Assembly (NCBI GenBank): GCA_963692465.1
Contig: OY829943.1
Location: 620,001-684,000 of the forward strand
Length of the DNA stretch: 64,000 nucleotides
Origin: JAUZOB01 sp963692465
Lineage (GTDB): Bacteria > Bacteroidota > Bacteroidia > Bacteroidales > Prolixibacteraceae
Reading direction: 5' to 3'
Part shown: one piece after another, positions 17,478 through 27,900 of the stretch
How the letters are laid out: each line of letters starts with the position of its first letter
How positions within the stretch are numbered: position 1 is the first letter of the stretch
Made by a program: the position numbers and the translations under genes
The notes under the pieces: model-generated
Seen by the model: the letters and a program-made list of their open reading frames with translations, nothing else
Told to the model about the DNA's origin: nothing
Databases searched by the model: none

Positions 17478-18911
17478 ATGAAGAAACTGTTTTTTATCTC
17501 ACTGCTTTGTCTTTTCTTTTTTGAAGGAAAAAGTCAGGAGTGTCCTCTTGGCACCTTTCAGGGAGACGCACAAATACAATCTGTTTTATCAACCGACAAT
17601 CAACTTCCATTCTGGTTATGGGCTAACAACATGGGGATGATTAAAGAAGACGGACAGGCCCATCAATTGGGTGTTTTCCGATTCAATGGAGACATCAACT
17701 TCGGTGGAACAACCCAAAATCAACTGTTTTACGGGACTAATATTTCGGGAGAACTAACCGATAAGAGTCACATGCAGTTGAATGAGCTTTTCGTCGGATA
17801 CCACACACGTTTATGGACTTTTATGGCAGGAAGACAAGCCTATCCGATACAGGCAGCCGGACTTTCCTCATCCAATGCAGACTTATATGCTTCGAATAAT
17901 GCCCGCCCCTACCCTAAAGTAAGTTTTGGAACAAACGGATACCTGAAACTCATCGGACCATTTAGTTTTCGTGCCATTTATGAAGAGGCTTTTATGAGGG
18001 ACAACCAATACGAAGTAGTCCGGAATGCCCACCTTCACCACAAAAATCTCTATTTCAAGTACGACAATGGCGAAGGGTTCTCGTTGAGTGCAGGCCTCGA
18101 CCATTACGTTTGGTGGGGTGGAACCATGAGTAACGGACAGAAGCTTCCTTCAGGTTTAAAAGACTATTTCCGCTACATCTTTTCCAAGAATGGAAACAAT
18201 GATTTTTTGCAAACAGACCAACTGAATGCGGCAGGGAACTCATTGGGACAGTACAAAATTGAGTTGAATAAAAAACTCAACAATTCATCGTTACAAGTCT
18301 ATATCTGCCATCCGTACGAAGACGGCTCGGGATTACATTGGAAAAACTTTCAGGACAACCTAATTGGAGTATGGATTAAGAAAGACAACCAGAAATCACT
18401 GTTTGAAGATATCGTCGCTGAATTTTATTACACAATGAACCAAAGTGGCAGCCCGTATGCAAGAGATGAAAACGGACAACCGATTCAAAGTCCGACCGGT
18501 GGGGACAATTATTTTAATAATGGTGTTTATGGTTCGGGATATACCTACTATGGCAATATGATCGGTTCTCCTTTATTTTATCCGGTTATTTATGATGCCA
18601 ATGGGAAAGTTGCCGGATTCTCCAATAACCGTTTCTGGGCACTTCATCTGGGATTAGACGGACAAGTGAGCGACGAACTCCGTTATAAGATATTAGCAAC
18701 GTGGTCGCATAACAAAGGGACCTACGGGAATTCTTATCCTGAAACAGCAATCCGTTTCAACTCAATGGCAGAGATATTTTGGCAACCCAGGAACTGTCGG
18801 GTTCAATTCAATGGATCTGTCGGGTTGGACCACAATCAGATCCCTTACACCAGTCCACTGAATAGCAACAATATCGCTGCCTTATCACTTGGAATTATCC
18901 GACGATTCTAA
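17478..18911 (+). CDS. Capsule assembly Wzi-family outer-membrane protein
   Basis: A 477-residue protein with a signal peptide (ending FFEGKSQ). It has the Wzi-type barrel pattern: LPFWLWANNMGMI near residue 43, the GRQAYPIQ segment, and repeated Tyr/Trp-rich strands to a terminal aromatic strand (ALSLGIIRRF). Wzi proteins sit in the outer membrane and anchor or organise capsular polysaccharide. Last gene of the operon with the dehydrogenase and epimerase (28-bp gap), followed by a strong terminator. Confidence 0.85.
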   Translation: MKKLFFISLLCLFFFEGKSQECPLGTFQGDAQIQSVLSTDNQLPFWLWANNMGMIKEDGQAHQLGVFRFNGDINFGGTTQNQLFYGTNISGELTDKSHMQLNELFVGYHTRLWTFMAGRQAYPIQAAGLSSSNADLYASNNARPYPKVSFGTNGYLKLIGPFSFRAIYEEAFMRDNQYEVVRNAHLHHKNLYFKYDNGEGFSLSAGLDHYVWWGGTMSNGQKLPSGLKDYFRYIFSKNGNNDFLQTDQLNAAGNSLGQYKIELNKKLNNSSLQVYICHPYEDGSGLHWKNFQDNLIGVWIKKDNQKSLFEDIVAEFYYTMNQSGSPYARDENGQPIQSPTGGDNYFNNGVYGSGYTYYGNMIGSPLFYPVIYDANGKVAGFSNNRFWALHLGLDGQVSDELRYKILATWSHNKGTYGNSYPETAIRFNSMAEIFWQPRNCRVQFNGSVGLDHNQIPYTSPLNSNNIAALSLGIIRRF

Positions 18912-18927
18912 TCCTGATTTCTTATAC

Positions 18928-18967
18928 AAATAGGGAGGCATTGCTTAAAAGCAATACCTCCCTATTT
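18928..18967. terminator. Bidirectional terminator between wzi-like and GH2 genes
   Basis: Stem AAATAGGGAGG with CCTCCCTATTT, continued inward by ATTGCTT/AAGCAAT across one mismatch, between two convergent genes. Confidence 0.87.
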
Positions 18968-19008
18968 TATTCGTCCGACCGCAGAATCAGTTTATCCTGT
19001 CTATTGAA

Positions 19009-21663
19009 TCAATTTACTCTTCGAATTTTTAATGCATTGATAATCGGTTCTCCTTTGACAGATGCAAAATTCACAATAACACCCTTCCCCTGAGAAGCTT
19101 TAACGGTAAAGGTTTTCTCCACAGCCGTCAATGAACCATATTGCGAAATCAGATCAAGATTCTGAATAACCGGTAAATCATTAATAGTCACATCAAATAT
19201 TCTTTGTGAAGAGGTCCGGGTATGACCACCTCCCATATCATTAACGACTGCCTTTTCATGACTGATCGGTGTGGCAAATGAAAGAGTCACCTCATAGTCT
19301 CCATCCGGAACATCAAATTTATAGGCCTTGACTCCTTCCCTCATGGTCTGAAACAAAGGTCCCTGATTGGTTCCCCGAACATCCGACTGCATTCCGATTC
19401 TCTTGGCATCCGAACGATAAACCGTTCCGCCAATATACCCCCAACTTCCTTCTCGGTATGGCTGGTCCGGTTCGTAGATAAAATGGCTCTGAGGATTGGT
19501 ATAGAAACAATTGCTTCCGGCATTCACTCCAATCTCAATATTCTTTCCTGCTTTTCGCAGATCATAAGGCTGCACGGCAAAATTAACAGTCATGGCATCT
19601 AATGCAACAGAATCACCAACTACACTTTTAGCCTCCAGTACATTGTCTCCATTTACAAATGGAACGTTATAAACAGTATATCGGTCAACCGGACGCTGAA
19701 TTCCCAATGATTGTCCATTCAGGAATAGCTCTACCTGCGATCTATTTGAATAGATCTTTACCGGTTGTAAAACAAACTGATCTCTATCATTAGCCGGAAT
19801 TCCTTTCCGTTCATTCCAATCACGCGAGGCAATATGAATAACCGGATCCGGACACAACAAAGCTTTGTAGTAAAAATAAACATCCTTAGGCTCGCGATTG
19901 CCATAGGTTAATCCCTTGTTATTAATATGAGGCATCGTTTCCTGTCGCTGAGCAGACCCGAAATCAATAAAATTCCAGACGGTCGAACCTATAATAAATT
20001 TTCGGGATAAAATCTGAGGCATATATAACTCATGAAACCGCTGCTGAAATTCAATACTGAAATCATATAACTCAGGATGAATACTATGAATACGTTTATC
20101 ACCTCCGCAACCATATTCACTGATGATTAAAGGACGATCCGGATATTTGGAATGTTCGTCATCCATTTGTTTCCCCAAATCCTCTATTTCATTTACATAC
20201 CATCCATCATAAATGTTCCACCCGATAATACGGGGCATCGCTCCGATACCCGACTCGTTGTATATTTGCGAATTATGCCAGGCCATCGTACTAAGCCGTG
20301 CAGGATCTTCTGCACGCACTACATTCTCAAGTTCTTTGGCCAGGGCTACCGTTCGGTCCATGGTTTGCTTCCGGATTTCTTTTGTTTTGGAACTAAATTC
20401 AGCTGCAACCATTACCTCATTCATATAGCCCCACATCACAACAGCCGGATGATTGTAATGTTGTCGAATCATTTCAGTCAGGTTCTTTTTGCTATTGTCA
20501 AAGAAAGCCGGACTATCAGTTATGTAATTTACAATCGGTATCTCCTCCCATGCAAGGATTCCTTCTTCATCACAGGCATCCAGGAATGCAGGATCCTGGG
20601 GATAATGAGAGATCCGGACAAAATTCGCTCCCATTTCTTTAATAAGTTTCGCATCACGACGATGCATATCATTACTTAAGGCACTCCCCAGCCCGGGATA
20701 ATCCTGATGACGGGCAACACCTGTCAGTTTTAATGGTTTCCCATTCAGTAAAAAGCCATTCTTCGTATCCGCGCTAAACCACCTGATTCCAAGGTGATCG
20801 GTCAACTCATCTAACACCTTGCCACTTGATGCATCCTCAATACGAACTACCACATGATACAAATACGGGTCTTCAGGAGACCACAAACGAGGAGTTAAAA
20901 GATCAGTTTTCAGATTGAAAGCAGTAGTTGTATTCCCAGGCAGCTTTACAAAAGAAGACAGATTCCTTACCATATTACCGCCAGCATCCAACAATTGAGC
21001 AATTACTTTGAATTTACCCGAGACAGACAATTCATTCGTTAATTCTCCACGAACAATAAGATGTGCCGTCTTCTCACTAACCCGGGGCGTTTCAAAAAAG
21101 ATTCCTTTACTGCCGGCATTATCCATTCTAAAATGCACAGGATTAGTCTCTATCAGATAAACATCCCGATATAATCCACCCCAGAAAGTAAAATCGCCGG
21201 ACTGTGGACCTGAATCTTCCCGATAGGAATTATCGACCCGAACAGCAATCTCGTTATTGCCATTCTTCAAAGCAGAAGTTATATCAAATGAAAAAGCCGT
21301 ATATCCCCCGATATGGTTGCCTATTTCCTTTCCGTTTACGTACACGGAGCTTGACAGTAAAGCACCTTCGAAATGAAGAAAATAACGTTTAGCAGGGTTA
21401 AAGGCACAAATAATATTTTTGCGATACCATCCCGGCCCCCGGTAGTAGTTTGCTGTTTTCATGGCATCTTCTGCATTCCAGCAATGCGGGATTGTTACGG
21501 TTTCCCATTTCTCGTCATTAAATTCAGAAGCGGCAAACAGAGCGTTATCCGATTTATTGAATTTCCATGTTTCATTAATTGATGTAACGAATCGTTGCGC
21601 AAAGGTTGGTCCTGACAGACAACTTAACGCAATGACAATCAGAAGGGTTAATTTTTTAATCAT
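19009..21663 (-). CDS. Glycoside hydrolase family 2 with C-terminal malectin-like domain
   Basis: An 884-residue exported GH2 enzyme, probably a beta-galactosidase or relative. The signal peptide ends GPTFA|Q. The jelly-roll domain carries WYRKNIIC and FEGALLSSSVYVNGKEIG, followed by an Ig-like domain and the TIM barrel. The acid/base is E416 (GYMNEVM) and the nucleophile E516 (IISEYGCGG). A further beta domain (about 640-720) precedes a malectin-like carbohydrate-binding domain (about 725-884, GVNAGSNCFY; YEVTLSFATP). The substrate is unproven. It is isolated from the main PUL but would complement it. Confidence 0.88.
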   Translation of the reverse strand: MIKKLTLLIVIALSCLSGPTFAQRFVTSINETWKFNKSDNALFAASEFNDEKWETVTIPHCWNAEDAMKTANYYRGPGWYRKNIICAFNPAKRYFLHFEGALLSSSVYVNGKEIGNHIGGYTAFSFDITSALKNGNNEIAVRVDNSYREDSGPQSGDFTFWGGLYRDVYLIETNPVHFRMDNAGSKGIFFETPRVSEKTAHLIVRGELTNELSVSGKFKVIAQLLDAGGNMVRNLSSFVKLPGNTTTAFNLKTDLLTPRLWSPEDPYLYHVVVRIEDASSGKVLDELTDHLGIRWFSADTKNGFLLNGKPLKLTGVARHQDYPGLGSALSNDMHRRDAKLIKEMGANFVRISHYPQDPAFLDACDEEGILAWEEIPIVNYITDSPAFFDNSKKNLTEMIRQHYNHPAVVMWGYMNEVMVAAEFSSKTKEIRKQTMDRTVALAKELENVVRAEDPARLSTMAWHNSQIYNESGIGAMPRIIGWNIYDGWYVNEIEDLGKQMDDEHSKYPDRPLIISEYGCGGDKRIHSIHPELYDFSIEFQQRFHELYMPQILSRKFIIGSTVWNFIDFGSAQRQETMPHINNKGLTYGNREPKDVYFYYKALLCPDPVIHIASRDWNERKGIPANDRDQFVLQPVKIYSNRSQVELFLNGQSLGIQRPVDRYTVYNVPFVNGDNVLEAKSVVGDSVALDAMTVNFAVQPYDLRKAGKNIEIGVNAGSNCFYTNPQSHFIYEPDQPYREGSWGYIGGTVYRSDAKRIGMQSDVRGTNQGPLFQTMREGVKAYKFDVPDGDYEVTLSFATPISHEKAVVNDMGGGHTRTSSQRIFDVTINDLPVIQNLDLISQYGSLTAVEKTFTVKASQGKGVIVNFASVKGEPIINALKIRRVN

Positions 21664-21833
21664 GATTAAATCAAGTTCTGTTTTTCCTAAAAAAGTTATT
21701 AGTTCCTGTTATTTTGCAACTCTAAAAGTACAACAATCTCACCGATGCTAAACACTTCTATTCAACTATTTTAGAAAAAGGGACAAACGTTATGTGATCT
21801 AAAGCTTCCTGATTACTGCTTTGGCATTGCTAT

Positions 21834-22646
21834 TTAATTCCCCAATTGAAGATGGACAAATGAAGAACTCAGATGCCGATCGTTAAAATCCATGTAGTTA
21901 CTTATTTTTTTACTCCAAAATTTCTTATGATCAATTTTTGAATAATAAGGAAAAGAATCAATCACCCGAACATTTTCGTTCCACCGATTCATCTTCTCTG
22001 TTTTGGTTATTGCCCATTTAATTTTGGCATTCTGCATACCGGATTTTCGGATTGCCCGATTGGCCATTGCTTTTGTAAACCAAGACAGGGTACTGAAGAA
22101 AATCTCAACTCCTGGAATCCTCGAAGCCATGTTAATAAAAAGATCTTTCACCTGCGCTTCTTCAAAATAGAATAATACTCCCCCCGAAACAATCAGCACA
22201 TTATTGCCTTCCGCCTGAATATCTTCGGTCCATGAATAATCGAATAAAGATTTTGCGATACAACGACAACGATCCGTCTCAGGAAACAATTTTCTACGAA
22301 TATCAATAACATCAGGGAGATCTAAATCATACCAACGGATGCGACCGTTATCGACCCTAAAAAACGTAGTATCCAATCCGGCTCCCAGGTTAACGATCGT
22401 TGCTTCGGGATGAGCAAAGACAAAACGGCGAATGGTATCATCAATCATCCGAGCCCTTACGAGCATAGAGACAGTAGAATACTCACTCATTCCCTGATCC
22501 AATCTGAAATAATCGTATTCAACGGATTGGATAATCTCTGATGCTTTATGATCGCATAAAACCGGATTGTTTTTCTTGCTGTATTTTGCCCGTGCCCACA
22601 ATGGCATCAGTAAAGTTTCCTGAACGTTTGATAATTGGAGTTTCAT
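21834..22646 (-). CDS. SAM-dependent methyltransferase, leucine carboxyl methyltransferase family
   Basis: A 270-residue class I methyltransferase of the LCM/TcmP type. The SAM-binding motif is IVNLGAGLDTTFFRVD, followed by the acidic strand end WYDLDLPDVIDIRR and a VLIVSGGVLFYF segment. These proteins methylate carboxyl or hydroxyl groups of small molecules; the substrate here is unknown. The ATG at 22646 (MKLQLSNVQ) is preferred to an in-frame ATG at 22673. The gene follows the DUF6544-like gene on the same strand with a gap of about 100 bp. Confidence 0.82.
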   Translation of the reverse strand: MKLQLSNVQETLLMPLWARAKYSKKNNPVLCDHKASEIIQSVEYDYFRLDQGMSEYSTVSMLVRARMIDDTIRRFVFAHPEATIVNLGAGLDTTFFRVDNGRIRWYDLDLPDVIDIRRKLFPETDRCRCIAKSLFDYSWTEDIQAEGNNVLIVSGGVLFYFEEAQVKDLFINMASRIPGVEIFFSTLSWFTKAMANRAIRKSGMQNAKIKWAITKTEKMNRWNENVRVIDSFPYYSKIDHKKFWSKKISNYMDFNDRHLSSSFVHLQLGN

Positions 22647-22749
22647 GTTCCTGTTTTTAATTAACAGGAACAAATCTATCCAACAACAACAGATTAGAAC
22701 AACCTATTTCGGTCAACCTCTCCTTTTTATCGACGAATAGCGAGAAACA

Positions 22750-23520
22750 TCATTCTTTCAAATTATAGGTAATCTTTGCAATGTCACCATTAAAATATTC
22801 AACGTCACCTTCCTTTAAATGCCAGATAGCCCGCAGATGAGTGGGAACCTTAAACCCATTCAACATCTGATAGTTTTCGGCACAAGCCGACCAGTTGGCT
22901 TTTTTAAAGGTTCCTCCTTTTTCTGACATATATCGGTCGGCTGTCATAAAATGGACAAACTCCCCGACTTCATTAAAATAAAATATTCCACTGACTTTAA
23001 CATTGTTCCAGGTTAAGGTTCCTAACGCTGAAGCGACATCAATGGCCTTCCACTGAATAAAATCCTGAAAAATGAAATTTGGAATTAACAAAGCCTCTGA
23101 CAATACGGTCACCAAAGCCGATTCGTCCATCTCTGCCCCCGACACATTAGCAACCGGAATAAGTCCCAACGACCGCATGTTCATATTTCCAATCCCATCC
23201 TGATAGGAATCGATGCCTTCAAAGGGAACCAGTCCCTTTAAAATCATTTTCATATAAGCGATACGGCATGGTTCGGCAGATGAGTTGAACTGCATGCAAC
23301 TCATCTTTTCCCAGTCCCGCTCTAACGATCTTTTAAAATGCAAATCTCTCCAGACTATTTTAGCATTGTGTACCATGGGTTTACGAGGATATCCACAATA
23401 ATTTAAATATCGCTGTAAGGGTTCGGGAAGGCGGTATGTCATTCGATCGGATAAAACCTCGTCCGGATAAGAATGTTTATTAATCTCTTGTTGTATTTTG
23501 GAAAGGAAAAGTTTCTTCAT
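22750..23520 (-). CDS. DUF6544-like conserved protein
   Basis: A 256-residue soluble protein of a family without known function. Recognisable features are LPEPLQRYLNYCGYP near the N-terminus, SSAEPCRIAYMKM, the ALGTLTWNNVKVSGIFYFNEVGEF core, and KVPTHLRAIWHLKEG at the end, which resembles a lipoprotein-carrier-like beta fold. The start at 23520 is preferred to 23541 because a -7 box at 23547-23554 would place transcription initiation at or after the upstream ATG. It may be co-transcribed with the methyltransferase. Confidence 0.65.
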   Translation of the reverse strand: MKKLFLSKIQQEINKHSYPDEVLSDRMTYRLPEPLQRYLNYCGYPRKPMVHNAKIVWRDLHFKRSLERDWEKMSCMQFNSSAEPCRIAYMKMILKGLVPFEGIDSYQDGIGNMNMRSLGLIPVANVSGAEMDESALVTVLSEALLIPNFIFQDFIQWKAIDVASALGTLTWNNVKVSGIFYFNEVGEFVHFMTADRYMSEKGGTFKKANWSACAENYQMLNGFKVPTHLRAIWHLKEGDVEYFNGDIAKITYNLKE

Positions 23521-23546
23521 GCTTTCTATTTTTTCTATCAATTACA

Positions 23547-23554
23547 CAAAACTA
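23547..23554 (-). promoter_or_regulatory. -7 box for the DUF6544-like gene
   Basis: The minus strand reads TAGTTTTG (TAnnTTTG), about 27 bp before the preferred ATG at 23520; it decides between two start codons. Confidence 0.5.
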
Positions 23555-23627
23555 CAATTCCTCTTGGGTTATTGTGAGAATCTCCCATGAAAAAGCAGAA
23601 AAGTAATAGGATAAATAGCCTCTTGAG

Positions 23628-24620
23628 CTATAAAGATAATGTAAGACGAATGGAAACACCAGCATGAAAAGAATCCTTATCCATCGTCGGCTTACGGTTT
23701 TTCTTTCTCAAAGCATAGCAACACTTTTCGTCTTCCAATTTTATAGATGTAGATTTTGGAAGTTTATAGTAAGAATTATCTGCATACTTAACTTCCTTTG
23801 AAGTCCAATCATCAATCATTTTATTAAAATACAGGCAGCTTTCTTCAAGAAATTGGTCCAATCCATACATGTAAAAATCCACATTTGCTTCTCTTTTTAT
23901 TTCTCCGGTCAACTCCGGTCTGGGACCAAACATTTTCCCTTTGATAATCCACCACCAATCTGGTTTTAAGTCATTCGTAACAAAAATAATAGGCTTTCGG
24001 GTCTCCTTGGCCTTATCAATAATTTGATGCCAGATGATAAAATCACCATATTGAGTGTTATCCTCTTTGTTTTGGTCTTTAAATCCCGGAGGAATCTTAT
24101 TCTGGAACCTTTCTTCGCCTTGTATATAAAGTTTTTTTAATTGTTCCGCATTATATCCCTTCCCTATTTTATCCTTAAATATTCGGCCTAATTCATCATA
24201 TATAGGGTCATTCTGAATTTTCTCTTCTGTCAATTTAATCTTTTCGCAGGATTCCTTCTCGACCCTTTTTAAAAGGTTATTCAGAGCTCGATTAACTCCG
24301 GAAGAAAAGAAAGGCGGTTGATCTTCGGCATTCGCTTTCTTAACAATCCCCGATAATTTATTAAGGGAGTCAGAATATCTGCTTGCTTGTGTACTGATAA
24401 CCCCAATTCTATTCCGGATATACTCTAACCCTGCCTGATGGGTTAAGAATACACGATTATTCAATTTATCAATAGTGTTCAATATCTGGTTGCAAGAACT
24501 ATCTGAACGCTCGTAAAGTCTCAAAAGAATATTCGCATCAAAAGAAAAAAGAGCATCACTCCATAATGCTTTTATCTGATCCTTACTTTTTGGGAAATAG
24601 CCTGCATATATTTCTTCCAT
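23628..24620 (-). CDS. PIN-like domain protein (PIN_8/DUF4935 type), putative RNase
   Basis: A 330-residue protein whose first ~220 residues form a PIN-like nuclease fold. D28 in FSFDANILLRLYE, E66, D193 (YGDFIIWHQII) and D217 (FVTNDLKPDWW) are the four acidic residues expected to bind metal. A long helical insert (about 85-180) separates them. The C-terminal ~110 residues are unassigned. No antitoxin-sized partner is adjacent, so it is unlike a VapBC pair. Such stand-alone PIN_8 proteins occur in bacterial accessory regions and may act in RNA decay or phage defence, but no function is established here. Confidence 0.75.
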   Translation of the reverse strand: MEEIYAGYFPKSKDQIKALWSDALFSFDANILLRLYERSDSSCNQILNTIDKLNNRVFLTHQAGLEYIRNRIGVISTQASRYSDSLNKLSGIVKKANAEDQPPFFSSGVNRALNNLLKRVEKESCEKIKLTEEKIQNDPIYDELGRIFKDKIGKGYNAEQLKKLYIQGEERFQNKIPPGFKDQNKEDNTQYGDFIIWHQIIDKAKETRKPIIFVTNDLKPDWWWIIKGKMFGPRPELTGEIKREANVDFYMYGLDQFLEESCLYFNKMIDDWTSKEVKYADNSYYKLPKSTSIKLEDEKCCYALRKKNRKPTMDKDSFHAGVSIRLTLSL

Positions 24621-24999
24621 AATATTCTCTATATAGGAATTTTACAACAAAATAGTTAGAGACCAAGGGATCTGTTGCTATCTCTTAATATTTGCGACTT
24701 ATAAATGTATACAAAACAAATGCATGATACAACCATTTCAGCTGGAATAGCTACTCATTTCAGCAACATATATTTATAAAAATCAGATTATTCTTTTAAT
24801 TCTCTGTTGCTCATGAAAATTGCACATATATTGTTTATAATAAACAACATAAATTAAATTGTAGCGCTTTTACTATAACACTCTCCATAAATACAAAAAA
24901 GCCTAATTAAAACGAGACAAGTAGTTGAGCCCCTGCAACCCGACGAAAAGGGAAATAGATCAGGTGTTCTTTGAGGTATCGCAATCTGCTCAGGTTTAT
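24621..24999. other. Intergenic, nothing identified
   Basis: A 379-bp A+T-rich gap between the PIN-like gene and the HTCS gene. I see no coding frame with protein-like composition, no tRNA and no clear hairpin terminator for the HTCS gene. It presumably holds the PIN gene promoter. Confidence 0.5.
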
Positions 25000-27900
25000 C
25001 TAACTATTTTCTTTATTTACATTGTGCAAAGCATATTCGGTTGGCGACATTTTAAAATAGTTCGTAAAACAAGCTGTAAAATACGAAGGGGAACTAAATC
25101 CCACCTCATAACATATTTCCGAAACCGTAAGCTTCTTTTGAAGAAGCAATTGTGCCGCATTTTTCAATCTTATATTCCGGATAAATTCACTTGATGACTG
25201 ATTTAACAAGGCTTTTAGTTTACGGTACAAATTGGCCCGACTCATTCCGATGTCTTTGCTGAGCATATCACCATTGTAATCGGAGTTGGATAGATTTTCG
25301 TAAATAAACTTCATAGCCTTTTGCAGAAATTGTTCATCCGGAGAGGTCGCTACAATTTCCTTCACTTCGAAATTAATGCTTTTGCTGAATTTTTGTTTAA
25401 GATGTTCCCTAAGTTCAATAAGTTTAGCAACCCTGACTTTCAGGTGTTGTGGATTAAATGGTTTCGGAATATATGAATCAGCCCCGTTTTCTAATCCCAG
25501 AATACGGCTTTCGATAGAAGACTTAGCGGTAAGAAGAATAATCGGAATATGTGAAGTATTGATATCACTCTTCAGCCGTTTGCACATTTCTATTCCGTCA
25601 AGTTCGGGCATCATCACATCACTTATAATCAAGTTAGGCTGCAATTCAGCTGCCTTTCGCATACCTTCCATTCCGTCATTCGCTTCACTAATTAGATAAG
25701 AGTCGGATAGTTCCTGAGAAATATATTGACGAATGTCGTAGTCATCCTCAACAATGAGTACAGAATATTTATGTCCTGATTGCTGACGGGGAGCAACAAT
25801 ATCGGCAGCAATTTCGCCTTCAACAGAGGGAAGCGGATAAGCCAGACTTGCTTTGTAGTCAGTATTCTCTGATATTTCCTCCTTTCGATAACTATTCTTG
25901 TTGCGAGGCAAGCGGATTGTAAATTTAGATCCCTGACCAATAACACTTTCTGCCCGAATCGTTCCATGATGAAGTTCAATAAGCGTTTGAGTGAGATGCA
26001 AACCGATTCCACTGCCTTTTTGCAGGTTGCTGTCTGCATTAGAAGCCTGATAAAAGCGTCCGAATATTTTATGCAGTTCATCTGCTGCAATGCCCCGCCC
26101 CGTATCAGAGACTTCGAGTTCAAACATTTCCTGAGATTCTGTCTTTCCTGAAATGACTAGTGCAATAGTGATTCTTCCCCCGTTAGGAGTGAATTTATAA
26201 GCATTAGAAAGGAGGTTAAAAAGAATCTTATCAAGAGATTCCGGATCGAACCAGGCTTTTAGTACTGGTTCTGTATGTTCAAATTTGAGAATAATACTTT
26301 TTTGAAGAGAAAGTTCCTCAAAAGAGAATACTATTTCGTTGATAAATTCAATAAGATCTATCTGCTGAACCCGAAGATGCATTTGTCCTCGCTCCGTTTT
26401 CCGCAAATCCATCAATTGGTTCACAAGCCGAAGCAAGCGATTAGCATTCCGATGCATCATGTTAAACTGTTTTTTTCGCTGCAAATTGGTTTCTTCCTTG
26501 ATTATTTTTTCAAGTGGACCGATGATAAGGGTTAATGGAGTTCGGAATTCATGAGAGATATTCGTAAAAAATTGCAATTTAGATTGGTTGAGTTCTTCTG
26601 ATTTTTGTCTTTCAAGACGTTCCATCCGAAGACGGTTAAAAGTCCGCATTCTAAATGTGTAGAGCCGCAAAATGCCATACAGAGCTGCAAGAAAAAGGAA
26701 CAGGTAGATTACCTTTGCCCACCATGTTTGCCATGGAGCAGGCAGAATGATTACTTCAATATCTGCACTTTTCTTCGACCACGTACCATCTTGATTCGTT
26801 GCTTTGACCCGGAACAGATATTTGCCTGGTTTAAGGTTACGATAGGTCGCTGAATGTTTGTTTCCAACGTTATTCCAATAGTTCTCTGCTCCTTCAAGAA
26901 TATAACTATACTGGGTCTTCTCCGAATAACCAAAGTTAAGAGCAACAAAATCGAACGTAAAGATTGACTGATTATACCGGAGTTCAATCCGTTTGGTTAT
27001 GCTGATACTTTGTTTGAGGGGACTGTCCTTAAACTTGTCGCTACGAATGGGGACCGGTTGGTTAAAAAGAAGAAAATTGGTAAAAAGGATTCTGGGTTCG
27101 AAGCTGGTTTTAGTTATTTGCTCCGGCTTAAAGACATTTAATCCGTTCGTCCCCCCAAAGAACATTTCGCCGTCATTACTAACAAAAGCTGATCCCGGAA
27201 GATATTGTCCCGTTTGCAATCCATCATTCAAATCGTAATTTTCAAAATTTCTTTTTGAATAATTAAATTTTGAAAGACCCCGGTTAGTACTGATCCACAA
27301 GTTGCCGGACTTATCTTCAAGAATAGCCAGCACATTGTTATTTATTAGCCCGTTCTGCTCGGTGAAGGAGGTAAATGTACCTGTTGCAGGATGAAACAGA
27401 CTAATTCCTTCTGTCGTTCCAATCCAGAGCCTCCCTTTTTTATCAATATGCAGAGCCTGAATTGTATTACCTCCAAGACTATTGGGATCAACATCATTGT
27501 GCCGATAAACCTTGAATTCGTTTCTCTGTTCATTAAACCGATTCAGTCCTTCACCGTAACTACCAACCCATAAAACTCCATTCTCATCTTGAATAATCGC
27601 ACGTATAGCATCATAACTAATCCCTGAATTTTTAGTTGTATAGGCCCTGAACTTTGTTGTCTTCTTGTCGTAACAACAAAGTCCCCCCGCATCCGTTCCA
27701 AACCATATCTTTTTATCCCGACCTTCATAAATAGCCCGGATATTATTATCATTAATTCCGTTTGTTTGTTTTTGTCGGTGTTGATAGCGGGTAATTCGAT
27801 AATTATGTGGATCAATGCAGTTAACCCCTCCCTGAAACGTGCCGAACCAAAGTAAACCTTCTCTGTCGCAAAGAGCCGAAAGAATTGCATTGTCACTAAG

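Noticed and set aside
23628..24620. PIN-like gene as the toxin of a VapBC pair
   Set aside because: The protein is over twice the usual toxin size and no small antitoxin frame lies next to it.
25692..26123. Long antisense and alternate frames inside the HTCS gene (also within the GH2, SusC and GH30 genes)
   Set aside because: They lie wholly inside strongly supported genes, have biased composition and match no known protein pattern.
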